Of a stretch of DNA of 40,014 nt, positions 8,767-18,588 are shown piece by piece. How positions within the stretch are numbered: the stretch's first letter is position 1; each line of letters opens with the position of its first letter. The DNA is from an uncultured Eubacteriales bacterium (GTDB taxonomy: Bacteria > Bacillota > Clostridia > Monoglobales > Monoglobaceae): contig CAOKIL010000007.1 of NCBI GenBank assembly GCA_948468535.1, positions 1 through 40,014 on the forward strand, given 5' to 3'. The notes under the pieces are model-generated. The model was not told the DNA's origin. It ran no database searches and saw nothing but the letters and a program-made list of their open reading frames with translations. The translations under genes and the position numbers were made by a program.

Positions 8767-9447
8767 TGGACGGTGAAAAGCACACCGGTCACAGACAGAG
8801 AATGAAGGAGAAATCAAAAAACATAGGTCTCGCGTTTATGCACGAGCACGAACAGCTTGAGATTATACTCTATGCGGTGATTCCGCGAGGCAATACAAAC
8901 GAGATTGCACATGAGCTGCTCAGACGGTTTCATTCGATTTACGGAGTTTTATCCGCGGATGTTAATGAACTTGTAAAGGTTGACGGCATAGGTGTAAGAG
9001 CTGCTGAATTTTTACACAGCCTCCCCTCTATTCTCGGTATAGTTAAACGGTCAAAGATTGCATATGATAGTGACGATAGTATTGTCTTATCGGATACAAA
9101 ATCTATATGTACATACTCTGTTTTTGGATACAATAAGCGAGAATATATTTATAATTTATTTAAACAAGTCTTTCCGTGTGATAAATTTTGAACGTCTAAA
9201 TGATGGTTCAATGGATAATGTGGTTTTTGATATGGGAAAGACTGTTCGTCATGCAATTTTGAATAACTCCTACTATATCGTTGCAGCGCATAATCATCCG
9301 AGCGGAATAGCTAATCCAAGTATAGATGACATAAATGCGACTAAACATTTAAAAAACGCTGCAAATTCTGTAGGTATTAGACTTTTAGACCATATAATTA
9401 TTTCGGGTGATAAATATTTTAGCTTCAAGGATAATGAATATATTTAA
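8766..9447 (+). pseudogene. radC: RadC/JAMM-family DNA repair-related protein, frameshifted
   Basis: The N-terminal frame gives a helix-hairpin-helix-containing RadC start (ELVKVDGIGVRAAEFL) and runs to KREYIYNLF before going out of frame and stopping at 9191. The catalytic half continues one frame over from LNKSFRVINFERL, with the JAMM metal motif HNHPSG, the following PSIDD and the LLDHIIIS strand, ending at 9447. Joined, the protein would have the normal length of about 227 residues. The break is in the T-rich run near 9150-9158. NLF-LNK would be restored by two extra T residues, exactly as in intact RadC proteins (xLFLNxxN). It may be a true pseudogene or a sequence error. Confidence 0.88.
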
Positions 9448-9449
9448 AT

Positions 9450-9546
9450 AAAAAATGACCGAGATTCAAAATCTCGGTCGGGAGTGTTCTGCTCAATTGC
9501 TTGAGCAGAGGGAAATGAAAAAAGATTGTTAGTTAGTTGTGGTATG
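9450..9546 (-). ncRNA. Candidate small RNA with two hairpins and C-rich single strands
   Basis: A minus-strand promoter (9552-9580: -35 TTGATT, 17-base spacer, -10 TATTAT) would start an RNA near 9546. It contains hairpin CTGCTCAA-loop-TTGAGCAG (9489-9508) and ends in GACCGAGAT-loop-ATCTCGGTC (9457-9479), followed on the minus strand by ATTTTTTATTT, a good intrinsic terminator. The segments between stems, TTTCCCTCTG and CACTCCCG, could pair with Shine-Dalgarno sequences. It is antisense to the transcript end of radC. No protein is encoded. It could also be a terminator serving the gene at 9670. Confidence 0.5.
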
Positions 9547-9551
9547 GTTAT

Positions 9552-9580
9552 ATAATACAGTATTTTCACAAAAAAATCAA
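9552..9580 (-). promoter_or_regulatory. Promoter of the small RNA at 9450-9546
   Basis: Minus-strand -35 TTGATT and -10 TATTAT with a 17-base spacer, four to five matches per hexamer. It lies downstream of the end of the neighbouring leftward gene, so it serves only the small RNA. Confidence 0.5.
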
Positions 9581-9669
9581 TAGCTAACTTTGTTGATATT
9601 GCAACAATAACTCAGTGCTGTATTGTATAAAATTAACAAAAACCACTTCTTGTACTGAACGTTAAAAGC

Positions 9670-10143
9670 TTATACACAGAATACGCTTATGTATTTTACC
9701 TTATCCATGCTTATTATTATAAGACGTTTTGGGTTATTTTCCCGTATTGATATATAGTCGCTTCCAACATCGGTCAGTATACCGCATTTTTCTATTTTGT
9801 TCTTGCCGTTTGTCCAAAGCGCGGCGCATATGTTTTTGCCTTTTAATTTTTCAAGATACTTTTGCAGCGCACAGGCGGTGTCGTCAGCGCCTTTTGGCAC
9901 GCTGAAAAAGCGCTCGGTTCCGTTCATGCCGTTCGGTGTGATTATTGCATCATATGCAGTTCCGTCACTTTCGTTTGGTATCGGGATTACAAGTTCGTCT
10001 TTGCCGTATTTAATAATTTTCTTTTTCGGATATTCGCATTTCTGACAAGTTAATGTCGGCGTATTTTCTGCTCGGTTTACTTCAGCATCTCTATTTAAAA
10101 CACGTCTTGTATTTCGCATTGTTATATTTGCATTTTGTTTCAA
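9670..10143 (-). CDS. Hypothetical protein with an SM-like C-terminal domain, possibly spore coat
   Basis: 157 residues, function not recognised with certainty. The N-terminal 30 residues are polar and disordered; a CxxC (TCQKCEY) follows. The C-terminal 60 residues (YLEKLKGKNICAALWTNG... ILTDVGSDYISI ...IISMDKVKYISVF) show the alternating pattern of a small beta-barrel, as in small Bacillus/Clostridium coat and DUF2642-like proteins. The start is TTG: a GGAGG lies 7 bases upstream and no better start exists. Its position next to a tiny Asn/Gln-rich gene, spoIVB and spo0A supports a sporulation role (inference). Confidence 0.6.
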   Translation of the reverse strand: MKQNANITMRNTRRVLNRDAEVNRAENTPTLTCQKCEYPKKKIIKYGKDELVIPIPNESDGTAYDAIITPNGMNGTERFFSVPKGADDTACALQKYLEKLKGKNICAALWTNGKNKIEKCGILTDVGSDYISIRENNPKRLIIISMDKVKYISVFCV

Positions 10144-10297
10144 GGCAATACCTCCGTTTTATTCAAAAAAAATAATTTGTTAATATATTCTATTCATTAA
10201 ATTATAAAAGTTTACAAACTGATGTATAAGATTGAAATTTTTGCAAAAAATATGATTGCAAAACAAAATTATAATTTTTTATTTAGGAGGTTTGACA

Positions 10298-10414
10298 ATG
10301 TCAAGCAAAAACAAGCAAAATCAAAATCGTGAAAATCAGCAGAACAATCAAAACAACCAGAACAACCAGAACAACCAGAACAAAAATAACCAGGACAACC
10401 AGAATAATAACTAG
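10298..10414 (+). CDS. Asn/Gln-rich 38-residue protein, SASP-like
   Basis: A 38-residue frame with AGGAGG 8 bases before its ATG and its own terminator 12 bases after its stop. Composition is extreme: 18 Asn and 10 Gln, plus a few Lys, Arg, Glu, Asp and Ser, no hydrophobic residue except Met1. The centre is four tandem copies of Gln-Asn-Asn. It is comparable to small hydrophilic spore proteins of Clostridia, and compositionally to prion-like tracts. It is too short for ordinary gene callers. Expression in the forespore is a guess based on its neighbours. Confidence 0.7.
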   Translation: MSSKNKQNQNRENQQNNQNNQNNQNNQNKNNQDNQNNN

Positions 10415-10425
10415 TTTGGTTATTT

Positions 10426-10458
10426 CGGGACAGCAAATATATTTGCTGTCCCGTTTTT
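10426..10458 (+). terminator. Intrinsic terminator of the Asn/Gln-rich gene
   Basis: CGGGACAGCAAAT and ATTTGCTGTCCCG form a 13-bp stem followed by TTTTT. Confidence 0.9.
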
Positions 10459-10593
10459 AAATTTAGCCATTCTCGTACATATACGCCAATCTCACATATA
10501 AACTCCTGACTTGCATTTATACGCCCGTCTTTTCAATTATTACTTCTTTTATTCATTATTAAATGTGTAGATACTATTTTAGAAAGGAGTGTG

Positions 10594-11643
10594 ATGATAT
10601 TGCCCGATGATATAATAAACGGCAAAAAATTTGCAATAATCACTGCAATAATTGCAATATTTTTAATGTTATCCGCATTTTCCACTGCTGTTTTTGCAGC
10701 AGAATCCAAATCGGTTATTCCCGGAGGTCAGAGTATAGGTGTTTCTTTGAATTATGACGGCGTGTATGTAGACGATTTGGGAGATGTAACAACCAACGAA
10801 AATAAGGCATCTTCTCCGGCAGAAAAATCCGGGTTGGCCGCAGGTGATATAATAAAAAAAATCAACGGCAAAGATATAAAAACCGTTGATGAACTGACAG
10901 ATTACCTCAATCAAAACTTAAACGATGGCGATTGTGCCGAATTAACCGTCAGATCAGCCGATGGAAGTGAAAAAACAGCCGAGATTTTTCCTGTGCGCGA
11001 TACTTCTGACGAAAAGTTAAAACTTGGTATTTGGGCAAAGGATGCTGCGTCAGGCGTCGGAACCGTGACATACTATGAACCAAACACTGAAGAGTTTACC
11101 GCAGTCGGACACGAGATAAGCGATGCTAAAACAGGAGCGGAAATAGGCGAGCTCTGCGGCGATGTGTACAAGTGCGAGATTGTTGGTGTGAGACGAGGAG
11201 AGAGAGGTGCACCGGGTGAGCTTATCGGTGTGTATTCAGAAAATAAGCTCAAAGTGGGAACAGTTACGTCAAGCAGCCGATACGGAGTAACAGGTAAAGT
11301 CATGAATTTCGATAATTTTATTGCAGGTGGAGACGAAATGCTTACAGCAACCCCCGAAGAGGTGCATGAAGGCGATGCGTATATCTTATCAAATGTAGAG
11401 AACAGTAAAATAGAACAGTTTAGTATTAATATAGAAAAAATAGATTTAAACAGCGACTGCAATAAAAATATAATTTTTAAAGTTACAGATGATAACCTAA
11501 TAAGTAAAACTGGAGGAATTGTTCGAGGCATGAGCGGCAGTCCAATAATTCAAGACGGTAAATTAATTGGTTCTGTCACACATGTACTAGTTAATGACCC
11601 GCTTCACGGATATGGAGTTTTTATACAAAATATGCAAAATTAA
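10594..11643 (+). CDS. spoIVB: SpoIVB, sporulation signalling serine peptidase
   Basis: Peptidase made in the forespore that cleaves SpoIVFA and so triggers sigma-K activation in the mother cell. About 349 residues: N-terminal membrane anchor or signal (FAIITAIIAIFLMLSAFSTAV), PDZ domain near 70-130 (KSGLAAGDIIKKINGKDIKT), then the S55 peptidase domain with AVGHEISD (catalytic His) and RGMSGSPIIQDGKLIG (catalytic Ser). It is shorter than the B. subtilis protein, mainly at the N-terminus. AAAGGAG supports the ATG at 10594; a GTG at 10591 and a TTG at 10600 are alternatives. The spoIVB-spo0A order is the conserved arrangement. Confidence 0.96.
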   Translation: MILPDDIINGKKFAIITAIIAIFLMLSAFSTAVFAAESKSVIPGGQSIGVSLNYDGVYVDDLGDVTTNENKASSPAEKSGLAAGDIIKKINGKDIKTVDELTDYLNQNLNDGDCAELTVRSADGSEKTAEIFPVRDTSDEKLKLGIWAKDAASGVGTVTYYEPNTEEFTAVGHEISDAKTGAEIGELCGDVYKCEIVGVRRGERGAPGELIGVYSENKLKVGTVTSSSRYGVTGKVMNFDNFIAGGDEMLTATPEEVHEGDAYILSNVENSKIEQFSINIEKIDLNSDCNKNIIFKVTDDNLISKTGGIVRGMSGSPIIQDGKLIGSVTHVLVNDPLHGYGVFIQNMQN

Positions 11644-11647
11644 TATT

Positions 11648-11673
11648 AAAAGGGTGAAAGTTTCACCCTTTTT
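11648..11673 (+). terminator. spoIVB terminator
   Basis: AAAAGGGTGAAA and TTTCACCCTTTTT form a short stem with a T tail, separating spoIVB from spo0A. Confidence 0.85.
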
Positions 11674-11713
11674 AACATTTTTGCCAAAATTTGCAATTTT
11701 TTCTCAAATTGTA

Positions 11714-11741
11714 TTGACAAACAAAATTTATATGTTATAAT
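11714..11741 (+). promoter_or_regulatory. spo0A vegetative (sigma-A) promoter
   Basis: -35 TTGACA, 16-base spacer, -10 TATAAT. Both hexamers match the consensus, so basal spo0A expression should be substantial. No clear 0A box (TGTCGAA) was seen between it and the start codon. The leader is about 115 bases. Confidence 0.8.
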
Positions 11742-11862
11742 TCAATTATTGTTTGAATACCAAATCTTGGCAAAATAGTTTCAGATATGTAACAGACGTA
11801 CGAAGATTGGTAGATACCGCTGCGGTTTCATACAAAATATTATAATAACGGAGATGGAAAAA

Positions 11863-12663
11863 ATGCAAATTAAAGAGAAGATTAAAGTAGTAATAGCGGA
11901 TTTTGACAAGGGTTTTGTAAAGAATCTGTGCGATTATATGAAAGAGTCAAAGAAGATTGAGATTGTCGGCTGTGCATATGACGGACTTGAAGCAGTGAGC
12001 ATGATCAAGAATAACGATGTAGATGTACTTATAATGGATTTAGTTCTTCCGACTGTTGACGGTTTGGGAGTACTTGAAAGACTTGGCCGTATACAACTTG
12101 AAAAAAGACCACACATAATTGTTGTTAGTTCTGTGTTAAATGATACAATCGCATCGTTTTCAAATTCGTTCGGTGTTGAGTATTATATGCTAAAACCGAT
12201 AAATTATGATGTACTGATAGAGCGTGTGACTATGATGACTGCGCCAATTACACCATCGTCTAATATAATATCTTCTGATAATATAAATATGAATAAGTTT
12301 GAATACAGCGAAGTTGAAAATATGGTTACAAACGTGATTCATGAGATAGGTATTCCGGCACACATCAAGGGCTATCAATATATCAGACATGCAATAATGA
12401 TGGCAATATATGACCTTGATATAATGAACTCGGTCACAAAAGAACTTTACCCGACAATTGCCGAGAACTTCAGCACAACATCAAGCCGTGTGGAAAGGGC
12501 TATACGTCATGCGATTGAGCTTGCTTGGGACAGAGGGGATACGGATACGCTCAATAACGTATTTGGTTATACCGTATCTCAAATAAAGGGCAAGCCGACA
12601 AACTCTGAATTCATAGCAATGATAGCGGATAAGCTGAGATTACAGCTTAAAAATGCGTCATAA
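11863..12663 (+). CDS. spo0A: Spo0A, master regulator of sporulation
   Basis: 266 residues. An N-terminal receiver domain has the phospho-acceptor Asp59 in [13 protein letters not shown] and the conserved [12 protein letters not shown] lysine. The C-terminal Spo0A DNA-binding domain carries [17 protein letters not shown] and the recognition helix region [21 protein letters not shown]. The ATG at 11863 is favoured over 11854 because GGAG sits 9 bases upstream and overlaps the earlier one. In Clostridia it is phosphorylated directly by orphan kinases. Confidence 0.98.
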   Translation: MQIKEKIKVVIADFDKGFVKNLCDYMKESKKIEIVGCAYDGLEAVSMIKNNDVDVLIMDLVLPTVDGLGVLERLGRIQLEKRPHIIVVSSVLNDTIASFSNSFGVEYYMLKPINYDVLIERVTMMTAPITPSSNIISSDNINMNKFEYSEVENMVTNVIHEIGIPAHIKGYQYIRHAIMMAIYDLDIMNSVTKELYPTIAENFSTTSSRVERAIRHAIELAWDRGDTDTLNNVFGYTVSQIKGKPTNSEFIAMIADKLRLQLKNAS

Positions 12664-12665
12664 TG

Positions 12666-12700
12666 AAAAACAGTTCCGCCAAAAAGCGGAACTGTTTTTT
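12666..12700. terminator. Bidirectional terminator between spo0A and the YeiH gene
   Basis: AAAAACAGTTCCGC and GCGGAACTGTTTTT form a 14-bp stem with T runs on both strands. It serves the convergent spo0A and YeiH-family transcripts. Confidence 0.92.
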
Positions 12701-13737
12701 TAGAATATACCGAGCATATACTGCATTACAAGGCTGACTACGCTTATAGCTATCCAACAGCAGAAACCGAGAAATATAGGCTTGCCGCCTGACTTAATGA
12801 GCTTTACTATATTAGTGTTGAGTCCGATTGCGGACATCGCCATAACAATAAATAATTTACTCAGCGTTTTAAGAAAACTAAAAACCGAATTACCTATTTC
12901 ATGAACTGAACCTGTCGGAAATACGGCGAAAAATACAGTTGTTATTACAGATGCCAGCACAAAGTATAGAATAAAGAACGGGAAAATATTCTTAATATTT
13001 ACTTTTGCACCATTGCCGCTGCTTTCTTTTTTTGTTCGCCACAGAGCCAAAACCAGAGTAATTGGTATAATGGCAAGAGTACGAGTAAGTTTTACTATTG
13101 TTGCAGTGTCAAGCGTGTTGCTGCCGTGAATTCCGTCCCATGCACTTGCAGCGGCTGTAACAGAAGATGTGTCATTAACAGCGGTACCTGCAAACAGCCC
13201 GAAGCCTTCATTTGACAATCCAAGTATTGAGCCAAGAGTCGGAAATATAAGCGCTGCAATTATGTTAAACAGAAATATAACTGAAATCGACTGCGCTATT
13301 TCTTCATCATCAGCATCAATTACAGGAGCAGTTGCTGCAATTGCTGAGCCGCCGCATATTGAAGAACCAACGCCGATAAGAGTAGCTATTTTCGGCTGCA
13401 TTCTCATTGCCTTATACAATACAAACGAGACAATCAGCGATATTGAAATAGTTGATAGAATAATCGGCAGAGACTGCGCTCCGGTTTTAAGAATACTGCT
13501 TAGGTTCATGCCGAAGCCCAGCAGGATAACCGCATACTGCAAAATCTTTTTTGACGTGAATGTAATACCGGGCTGTATCTTACTTTTGTCTTTTATAAAG
13601 AAGGTTATAATCATACCGATTATTATACCAAATACGGGTCCGCCGACAATCGGAAAGTACAAGCCCAAAATGTATGACGGAATCGCTATGGCAAGACATA
13701 CAAGAATTCCCAAAAGATTATTTTTTACATAACTCAT
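12700..13737 (-). CDS. YeiH/UPF0324-family integral membrane transporter
   Basis: 345 residues with about ten membrane helices. The family signature [19 protein letters not shown] is present, together with [14 protein letters not shown] and [14 protein letters not shown], the paired repeats of this putative exporter family. In other bacteria members are linked to sulphonate or sulphate export, but the substrate is not established. CGGAGGAT precedes the ATG. Not in an obvious operon; the MATE gene upstream on the same strand is 55 bases away. Confidence 0.85.
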   Translation of the reverse strand: MSYVKNNLLGILVCLAIAIPSYILGLYFPIVGGPVFGIIIGMIITFFIKDKSKIQPGITFTSKKILQYAVILLGFGMNLSSILKTGAQSLPIILSTISISLIVSFVLYKAMRMQPKIATLIGVGSSICGGSAIAATAPVIDADDEEIAQSISVIFLFNIIAALIFPTLGSILGLSNEGFGLFAGTAVNDTSSVTAAASAWDGIHGSNTLDTATIVKLTRTLAIIPITLVLALWRTKKESSGNGAKVNIKNIFPFFILYFVLASVITTVFFAVFPTGSVHEIGNSVFSFLKTLSKLFIVMAMSAIGLNTNIVKLIKSGGKPIFLGFCCWIAISVVSLVMQYMLGIF

Positions 13738-13792
13738 TTTTATCCTCCGATAATATTAAAGTTGTTATATAGTTTGCTTCTAATTTTATTTT

Positions 13793-15226
13793 TTATTTAT
13801 AAGCCGATTCGCGGTCAAACTCTCTGAATTCTTTTTGCTTTTTGAATATATCCGGCAGCTTTCTGACGTTTATGAAATACGACACCATAAACAGTACGCA
13901 AGCCGACAGCCATGCAATCGGACCTGCGGCGCATACCCCAAGATAACCGAAAAAGTCGCCGTACCATTTGGTGAGAATATTGGCGAGCAGCAGCGAAAAA
14001 ACAATTCTTGCCGCAAGCTCAACAGCGCTGCCGCAAAGAACAACACCGGAATGCCCCATTCCCTGTAGACTGTTTCTGTACACAAACAGCAATGCCAATG
14101 CGAAGTAAAATACTCCGGCAACCATAAAATACGCTCTCGTGTAGTATATAACATTTTCTGCCAAAGCGGGGTCAGTGTTTGAATCTAAGAATATAGAAGC
14201 AATTGGATTTGCAAATATCATAACTATCACAACGATTACTGCGGTGAATCCGAGTACGAGCCATGAGCATTTCCTTGCGCCTTCACGAATTCTGTCATCG
14301 CGCATGGCCCCGAAGTTTTGACCTACAAAAGTAGCCATTGTTACACCGAACGAAATCTGCGGCTGTGTGATGAGCTGCTCTATTTTGTTTGCCGCAGTAT
14401 ATCCTGCTATAACAGTCGAGCCGAACGAGTTAAGCACGGCCTGAACCACCATAACGCCTATTGCAGTAACCGACATTTGAAATGCCATGGGCAGCGCAAG
14501 AGAGATATGTCTAAGCGCAAATTGATTGCTCCATTTAAAATCCGATTTCTTCAGATGAAGCTGAGGGAACTTTTTAGCTACATACAAAAGACATAGCAGT
14601 CCCGACAGAGCCTGAGCAATTATAGTTGCGAATCCCGCACCTGCAACGCCCATGTTAAATACGATGATAAACACAAGGTCAAGAATGATATTAAGCACCG
14701 ATGCAATCAGCAAAAAATACAAAGGTGTTTTGCTGTCGCCAAGCGCACGGATTACGCAGGATATGTAATTATAAAACAACTGAAACGTGATTCCTGCATA
14801 TATTACGATTATATATTTATAAGCATCATTTATAATATTATCGGGCGTATTCATGAACTCCAAAAGCGTCCGTGCAGAAAGCATACTCACCAGTGTAATA
14901 ACAACCGATGCGAGTACTGACAGAATAATACCCATTCCTACGCTTCTGCGAACTCCGTCCATGTCATTTGCTCCGAACCTCTGCGCGACAATAATAGACA
15001 GACCGTTAGTAAAGCCGAGGGCAAAGCCGACGATAAGAAACGAAATCGCTCCGGCCGCACCAACGGCAGCAAGAGCCTCAACACTGATTGTACGCCCAAC
15101 AATAATTGTATCTACCATGTTGTACAGTACTTGGAAAACGTTGCCGATAAGCAGCGGTACTGCAAATCTTATTATATGTTTTATTGGACTTCCGACAGTC
15201 ATATCGTTTGTTAATGATTTCGCCAT
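13793..15226 (-). CDS. MATE-family multidrug/Na+ antiporter
   Basis: 477 residues with twelve predicted membrane helices in two related halves. The start MTVGSPIKHIIRFAVPLLIGNVFQVLYN and GFTNGLSIIVAQRFGA are characteristic of the DinF/NorM-like clostridial branch; the second half repeats these features (GFGSTVIAGYTAANKIEQL-like positions). It exports cationic or other compounds using an ion gradient; the substrate cannot be predicted. AAAGGGG lies before the ATG. Confidence 0.93.
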   Translation of the reverse strand: MAKSLTNDMTVGSPIKHIIRFAVPLLIGNVFQVLYNMVDTIIVGRTISVEALAAVGAAGAISFLIVGFALGFTNGLSIIVAQRFGANDMDGVRRSVGMGIILSVLASVVITLVSMLSARTLLEFMNTPDNIINDAYKYIIVIYAGITFQLFYNYISCVIRALGDSKTPLYFLLIASVLNIILDLVFIIVFNMGVAGAGFATIIAQALSGLLCLLYVAKKFPQLHLKKSDFKWSNQFALRHISLALPMAFQMSVTAIGVMVVQAVLNSFGSTVIAGYTAANKIEQLITQPQISFGVTMATFVGQNFGAMRDDRIREGARKCSWLVLGFTAVIVVIVMIFANPIASIFLDSNTDPALAENVIYYTRAYFMVAGVFYFALALLFVYRNSLQGMGHSGVVLCGSAVELAARIVFSLLLANILTKWYGDFFGYLGVCAAGPIAWLSACVLFMVSYFINVRKLPDIFKKQKEFREFDRESAYK

Positions 15227-15375
15227 TTATGTTCAATCCCCTTTCTTAAAAATTTACTAAATTTATCCAAATACGTCTTTTTAATATAACTCTATTAATC
15301 CGCGGTGTCAATACATCTTATGTTAAAAAACAAAAAGTCTGTTAAATTTATTTATGTTAATAAATTATAAGTAAT

Positions 15376-15406
15376 TTAAGAAGTGTAACACATTTACACT
15401 TCTTAA
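15376..15406 (+). promoter_or_regulatory. Perfect inverted repeat in front of dpaA
   Basis: TTAAGAAGTGTAA and TTACACTTCTTAA (13-base arms, 5-base loop) end about 25 bases before the dpaA start. It could be a leader hairpin or an operator. Without a T tail it is not a terminator for dpaA; on the minus strand it lies upstream of the MATE gene, so it does not terminate that gene either. Confidence 0.5.
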
Positions 15407-15431
15407 CATAAAATAAACCGAGGTGTATGAA

Positions 15432-16325
15432 ATGAGTGAGAATTTGACTTTTGCATTTATCGGCGGTGATAAAAGACAGGTTAATGTGATTAAAGGTTTT
15501 GCGGCGGACGGTTATCGGGTGAGCGTTCACGGAATAGATGATGACTTTGACGGAGAGCTTGGGATTCATGAGGCTGATAGTATAAATGAGGCAGTTGCAC
15601 ATGCAGATGTGGTAGTTTTGCCTTTACCGTATTCATCGATTATCGACGGTGAGCTTATCAATGCACCGTTATCCGATATAAAGATAGGAGTCGGCGAGCT
15701 ATTTCGTGCGCTTTCTGACAATAACAGGAAATTGGTACTGGCAGGTAAGATAGACGAGAGACTTGACGCACTTTCAAAAATTTACGGTATGCACATCATC
15801 GACTATATGGACAGAGAAGAACTTGCGGTACTTAATGCTATTCCAACAGCAGAGGGAGCAGTAAAAATAGCGATGGATGAGCTACCGACAACGATTCACG
15901 GCAGTGAGTGCCTATGTATAGGCTACGGCAGAGTAGGCAAAATTTTGGCAAATACATTAAAAGGTCTCGGAGCAGAAACAACGGTTGCGGTGCGTAAACA
16001 CAGAGATTTAGCCTATATAAAGGCGTACGGATATAACGGTATAATGCTGACCGAACCGCTTGAGAACCTTGAAAAGTACGATGTGGTATTCAATACAGTC
16101 CCTGCAAAAATAGTTGACAGCACAATGCTCCGCGCTTTCAGAGACGACTGCCTGATAATAGACCTTTCAAGCAAACCGGGCGGGGTTGATTTTGAAGCAG
16201 CAAAAAAGATGGGTCGCAATGTGGTTTGGGCTTTATCACTTCCGGGGAAGGTTGCACCTGTGACGGCAGGCAATATTATTCGCGATACGATTATGAACAT
16301 ATTAAACGAACTCAGTGTAACATAA
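15432..16325 (+). CDS. dpaA: Dipicolinate synthase subunit A
   Basis: 297 residues, NAD(P)-binding Rossmann-type subunit of the enzyme that makes pyridine-2,6-dicarboxylate (DPA), the calcium chelator of the spore core, from dihydrodipicolinate in the mother cell. Visible are FAFIGGDKRQ, VVLPLPYS, CLCIGYGRVGKILA (nucleotide-binding loop) and LSLPGKVAPVTAG. GAGGTG lies 6 bases before the ATG at 15432; an in-frame GTG at 15423 overlaps that site and is rejected. It forms an operon with dpaB, 16 bases downstream. Confidence 0.95.
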   Translation: MSENLTFAFIGGDKRQVNVIKGFAADGYRVSVHGIDDDFDGELGIHEADSINEAVAHADVVVLPLPYSSIIDGELINAPLSDIKIGVGELFRALSDNNRKLVLAGKIDERLDALSKIYGMHIIDYMDREELAVLNAIPTAEGAVKIAMDELPTTIHGSECLCIGYGRVGKILANTLKGLGAETTVAVRKHRDLAYIKAYGYNGIMLTEPLENLEKYDVVFNTVPAKIVDSTMLRAFRDDCLIIDLSSKPGGVDFEAAKKMGRNVVWALSLPGKVAPVTAGNIIRDTIMNILNELSVT

Positions 16326-16341
16326 AAGACTTGCGGCTGAT

Positions 16342-16959
16342 ATGAAAGAAGGTGAAATAAGGTCTATGAATGAAGGGGAAATAAAAGAAGAAAAATATAA
16401 AATAGGTTTTGCCGTTACGGGTTCATTTTGCACTTTTAAACGTATAATACCGGTGATGGAAAGTTTGGCTAAAGCAGGACATACGGTATACCCCATTTTG
16501 TCACCGTCTGTTGCGAACACTGACACAAGGTTCGGCAAGGCGGAGGACTTTAAAAAAACGTTTGAAGAAGTAACAGGCAATAAGCCTATGCTTGATATAA
16601 GCAGTGTAGAACCGATCGGTCCGAAGAAGATGCTTGACATTCTTGTTATCGCGCCGTGCACGGGCAACACGCTTGCCAAAATGGCAAACGGTATAGCGGA
16701 CACAGCAGTAACTCTTGCAGTCAAGTCACATCTCAGAAACAACAGACCTGTTGTGGTAGCAGTTTCGACAAACGATGGTCTCGGTGCAAATGCACAAAAT
16801 ATAGGTAAGCTGATGGCAAGAAAGCATATATACATGGTTCCGTTTGAACAAGACGATTGTATTGAGAAGGAAAACTCGCTCGTTGCAAACTTTGAAATGA
16901 CAGAATCGGCAGTTTATGCCGCAATGAACGGCAGCCAGCTTGAGCCTATGCTTATATGA
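16342..16959 (+). CDS. dpaB: Dipicolinate synthase subunit B (flavoprotein)
   Basis: Up to 205 residues; flavoprotein family with GFAVTGSFCTFKRIIP near the N-terminus, ISSVEPIGPKKMLDILVIAPCTGNTLAKMANG and the C-terminal YMVPFEQDDCIEKENSLVA. It acts with DpaA. The start is uncertain. The first 48 bases are an imperfect 24-base tandem duplication that contains two ATG codons (16342, 16366); the second has a GAAGGTG at a fair distance inside the first repeat. With the second start the protein is 197 residues, closer to the family norm. Confidence 0.94.
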   Translation: MKEGEIRSMNEGEIKEEKYKIGFAVTGSFCTFKRIIPVMESLAKAGHTVYPILSPSVANTDTRFGKAEDFKKTFEEVTGNKPMLDISSVEPIGPKKMLDILVIAPCTGNTLAKMANGIADTAVTLAVKSHLRNNRPVVVAVSTNDGLGANAQNIGKLMARKHIYMVPFEQDDCIEKENSLVANFEMTESAVYAAMNGSQLEPMLI

Positions 16960-16967
16960 TATATATT

Positions 16968-17003
16968 TAGCTCCCGATGGATTTTTTAATCCATCGGGAG
17001 CTA
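16968..17003. terminator. Terminator hairpin between dpaB and gdhA
   Basis: TAGCTCCCGATGGATT and AATCCATCGGGAGCTA form a 16-bp stem between converging genes. The T tail is weak on both sides, but the position and stem strength support termination in both directions. Confidence 0.75.
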
Positions 17004-17019
17004 CTGACTTTATTATAAA

Positions 17020-18393
<1,374 letters not shown>

Positions 18394-18419
18394 TTATATA
18401 TTAATATTTTTATCTATAA

Positions 18420-18473
18420 TTATTTATTCTTTAAATATTCATCTATTGACGCTGCGGCGGTTTTTCCGGCTCC
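18420..18473 (-). pseudogene. Second, divergent copy of the nfnB 3' end (17 codons plus stop)
   Basis: Translation gives GAGKTAAASIDEYLKNK and stop, identical to the last residues of NfnB (which has one more Ala). At nucleotide level about half of the codons differ, nearly all at third positions (for example TTA/TTG, TAT/TAC, GAA/GAG). It is therefore not a recent duplication. The homology ends sharply at 18473/18474, where the structured repeat begins. It is probably the remnant of an nfnB paralogue or the original gene end displaced by the repeat. Confidence 0.85.
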
Positions 18474-18588
18474 CTCGTCGCAACACCTTTCACTCAATCG
18501 CTTCTCCGCAAGCGGATAAGCTCAACCGCCATTACAGGGTTGCTCCTCTCAACTCAAAGCACACGGCTTTAAGTTGTAAAAACAACTT
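18474..18588 (-). repeat. Structured dispersed repeat, copy R1 (RNase P 5'-domain-like)
   Basis: Read on the minus strand it contains GTGTGCTTTGAGTTGAGAGG followed by a stem GCAACCC/GGTGTTGC closing over an inner hairpin and ending CGACGAG. The same order and fold occur in copy R2 (36836-36950) and in the 5' part of rnpB. It fills the space between the stop codon of nfnB and the second nfnB tail. A small hairpin AAGTTGT-AAAA-ACAACTT (18571-18588) directly follows the nfnB stop. Confidence 0.8.

Noticed and set aside
9140-9165. Programmed ribosomal frameshift in radC
   Set aside because: The shift needed is +1 (or -2). The TTTAAAC-like run would favour -1, and no stimulatory structure or stop-codon shift site is present. 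RadC is not known to use frameshifting.
10298-10414. The Gln-Asn-Asn tract as a microsatellite or CRISPR-like repeat
   Set aside because: The units are only nine bases, lie inside a frame with ribosome site and terminator, and have no spacers.
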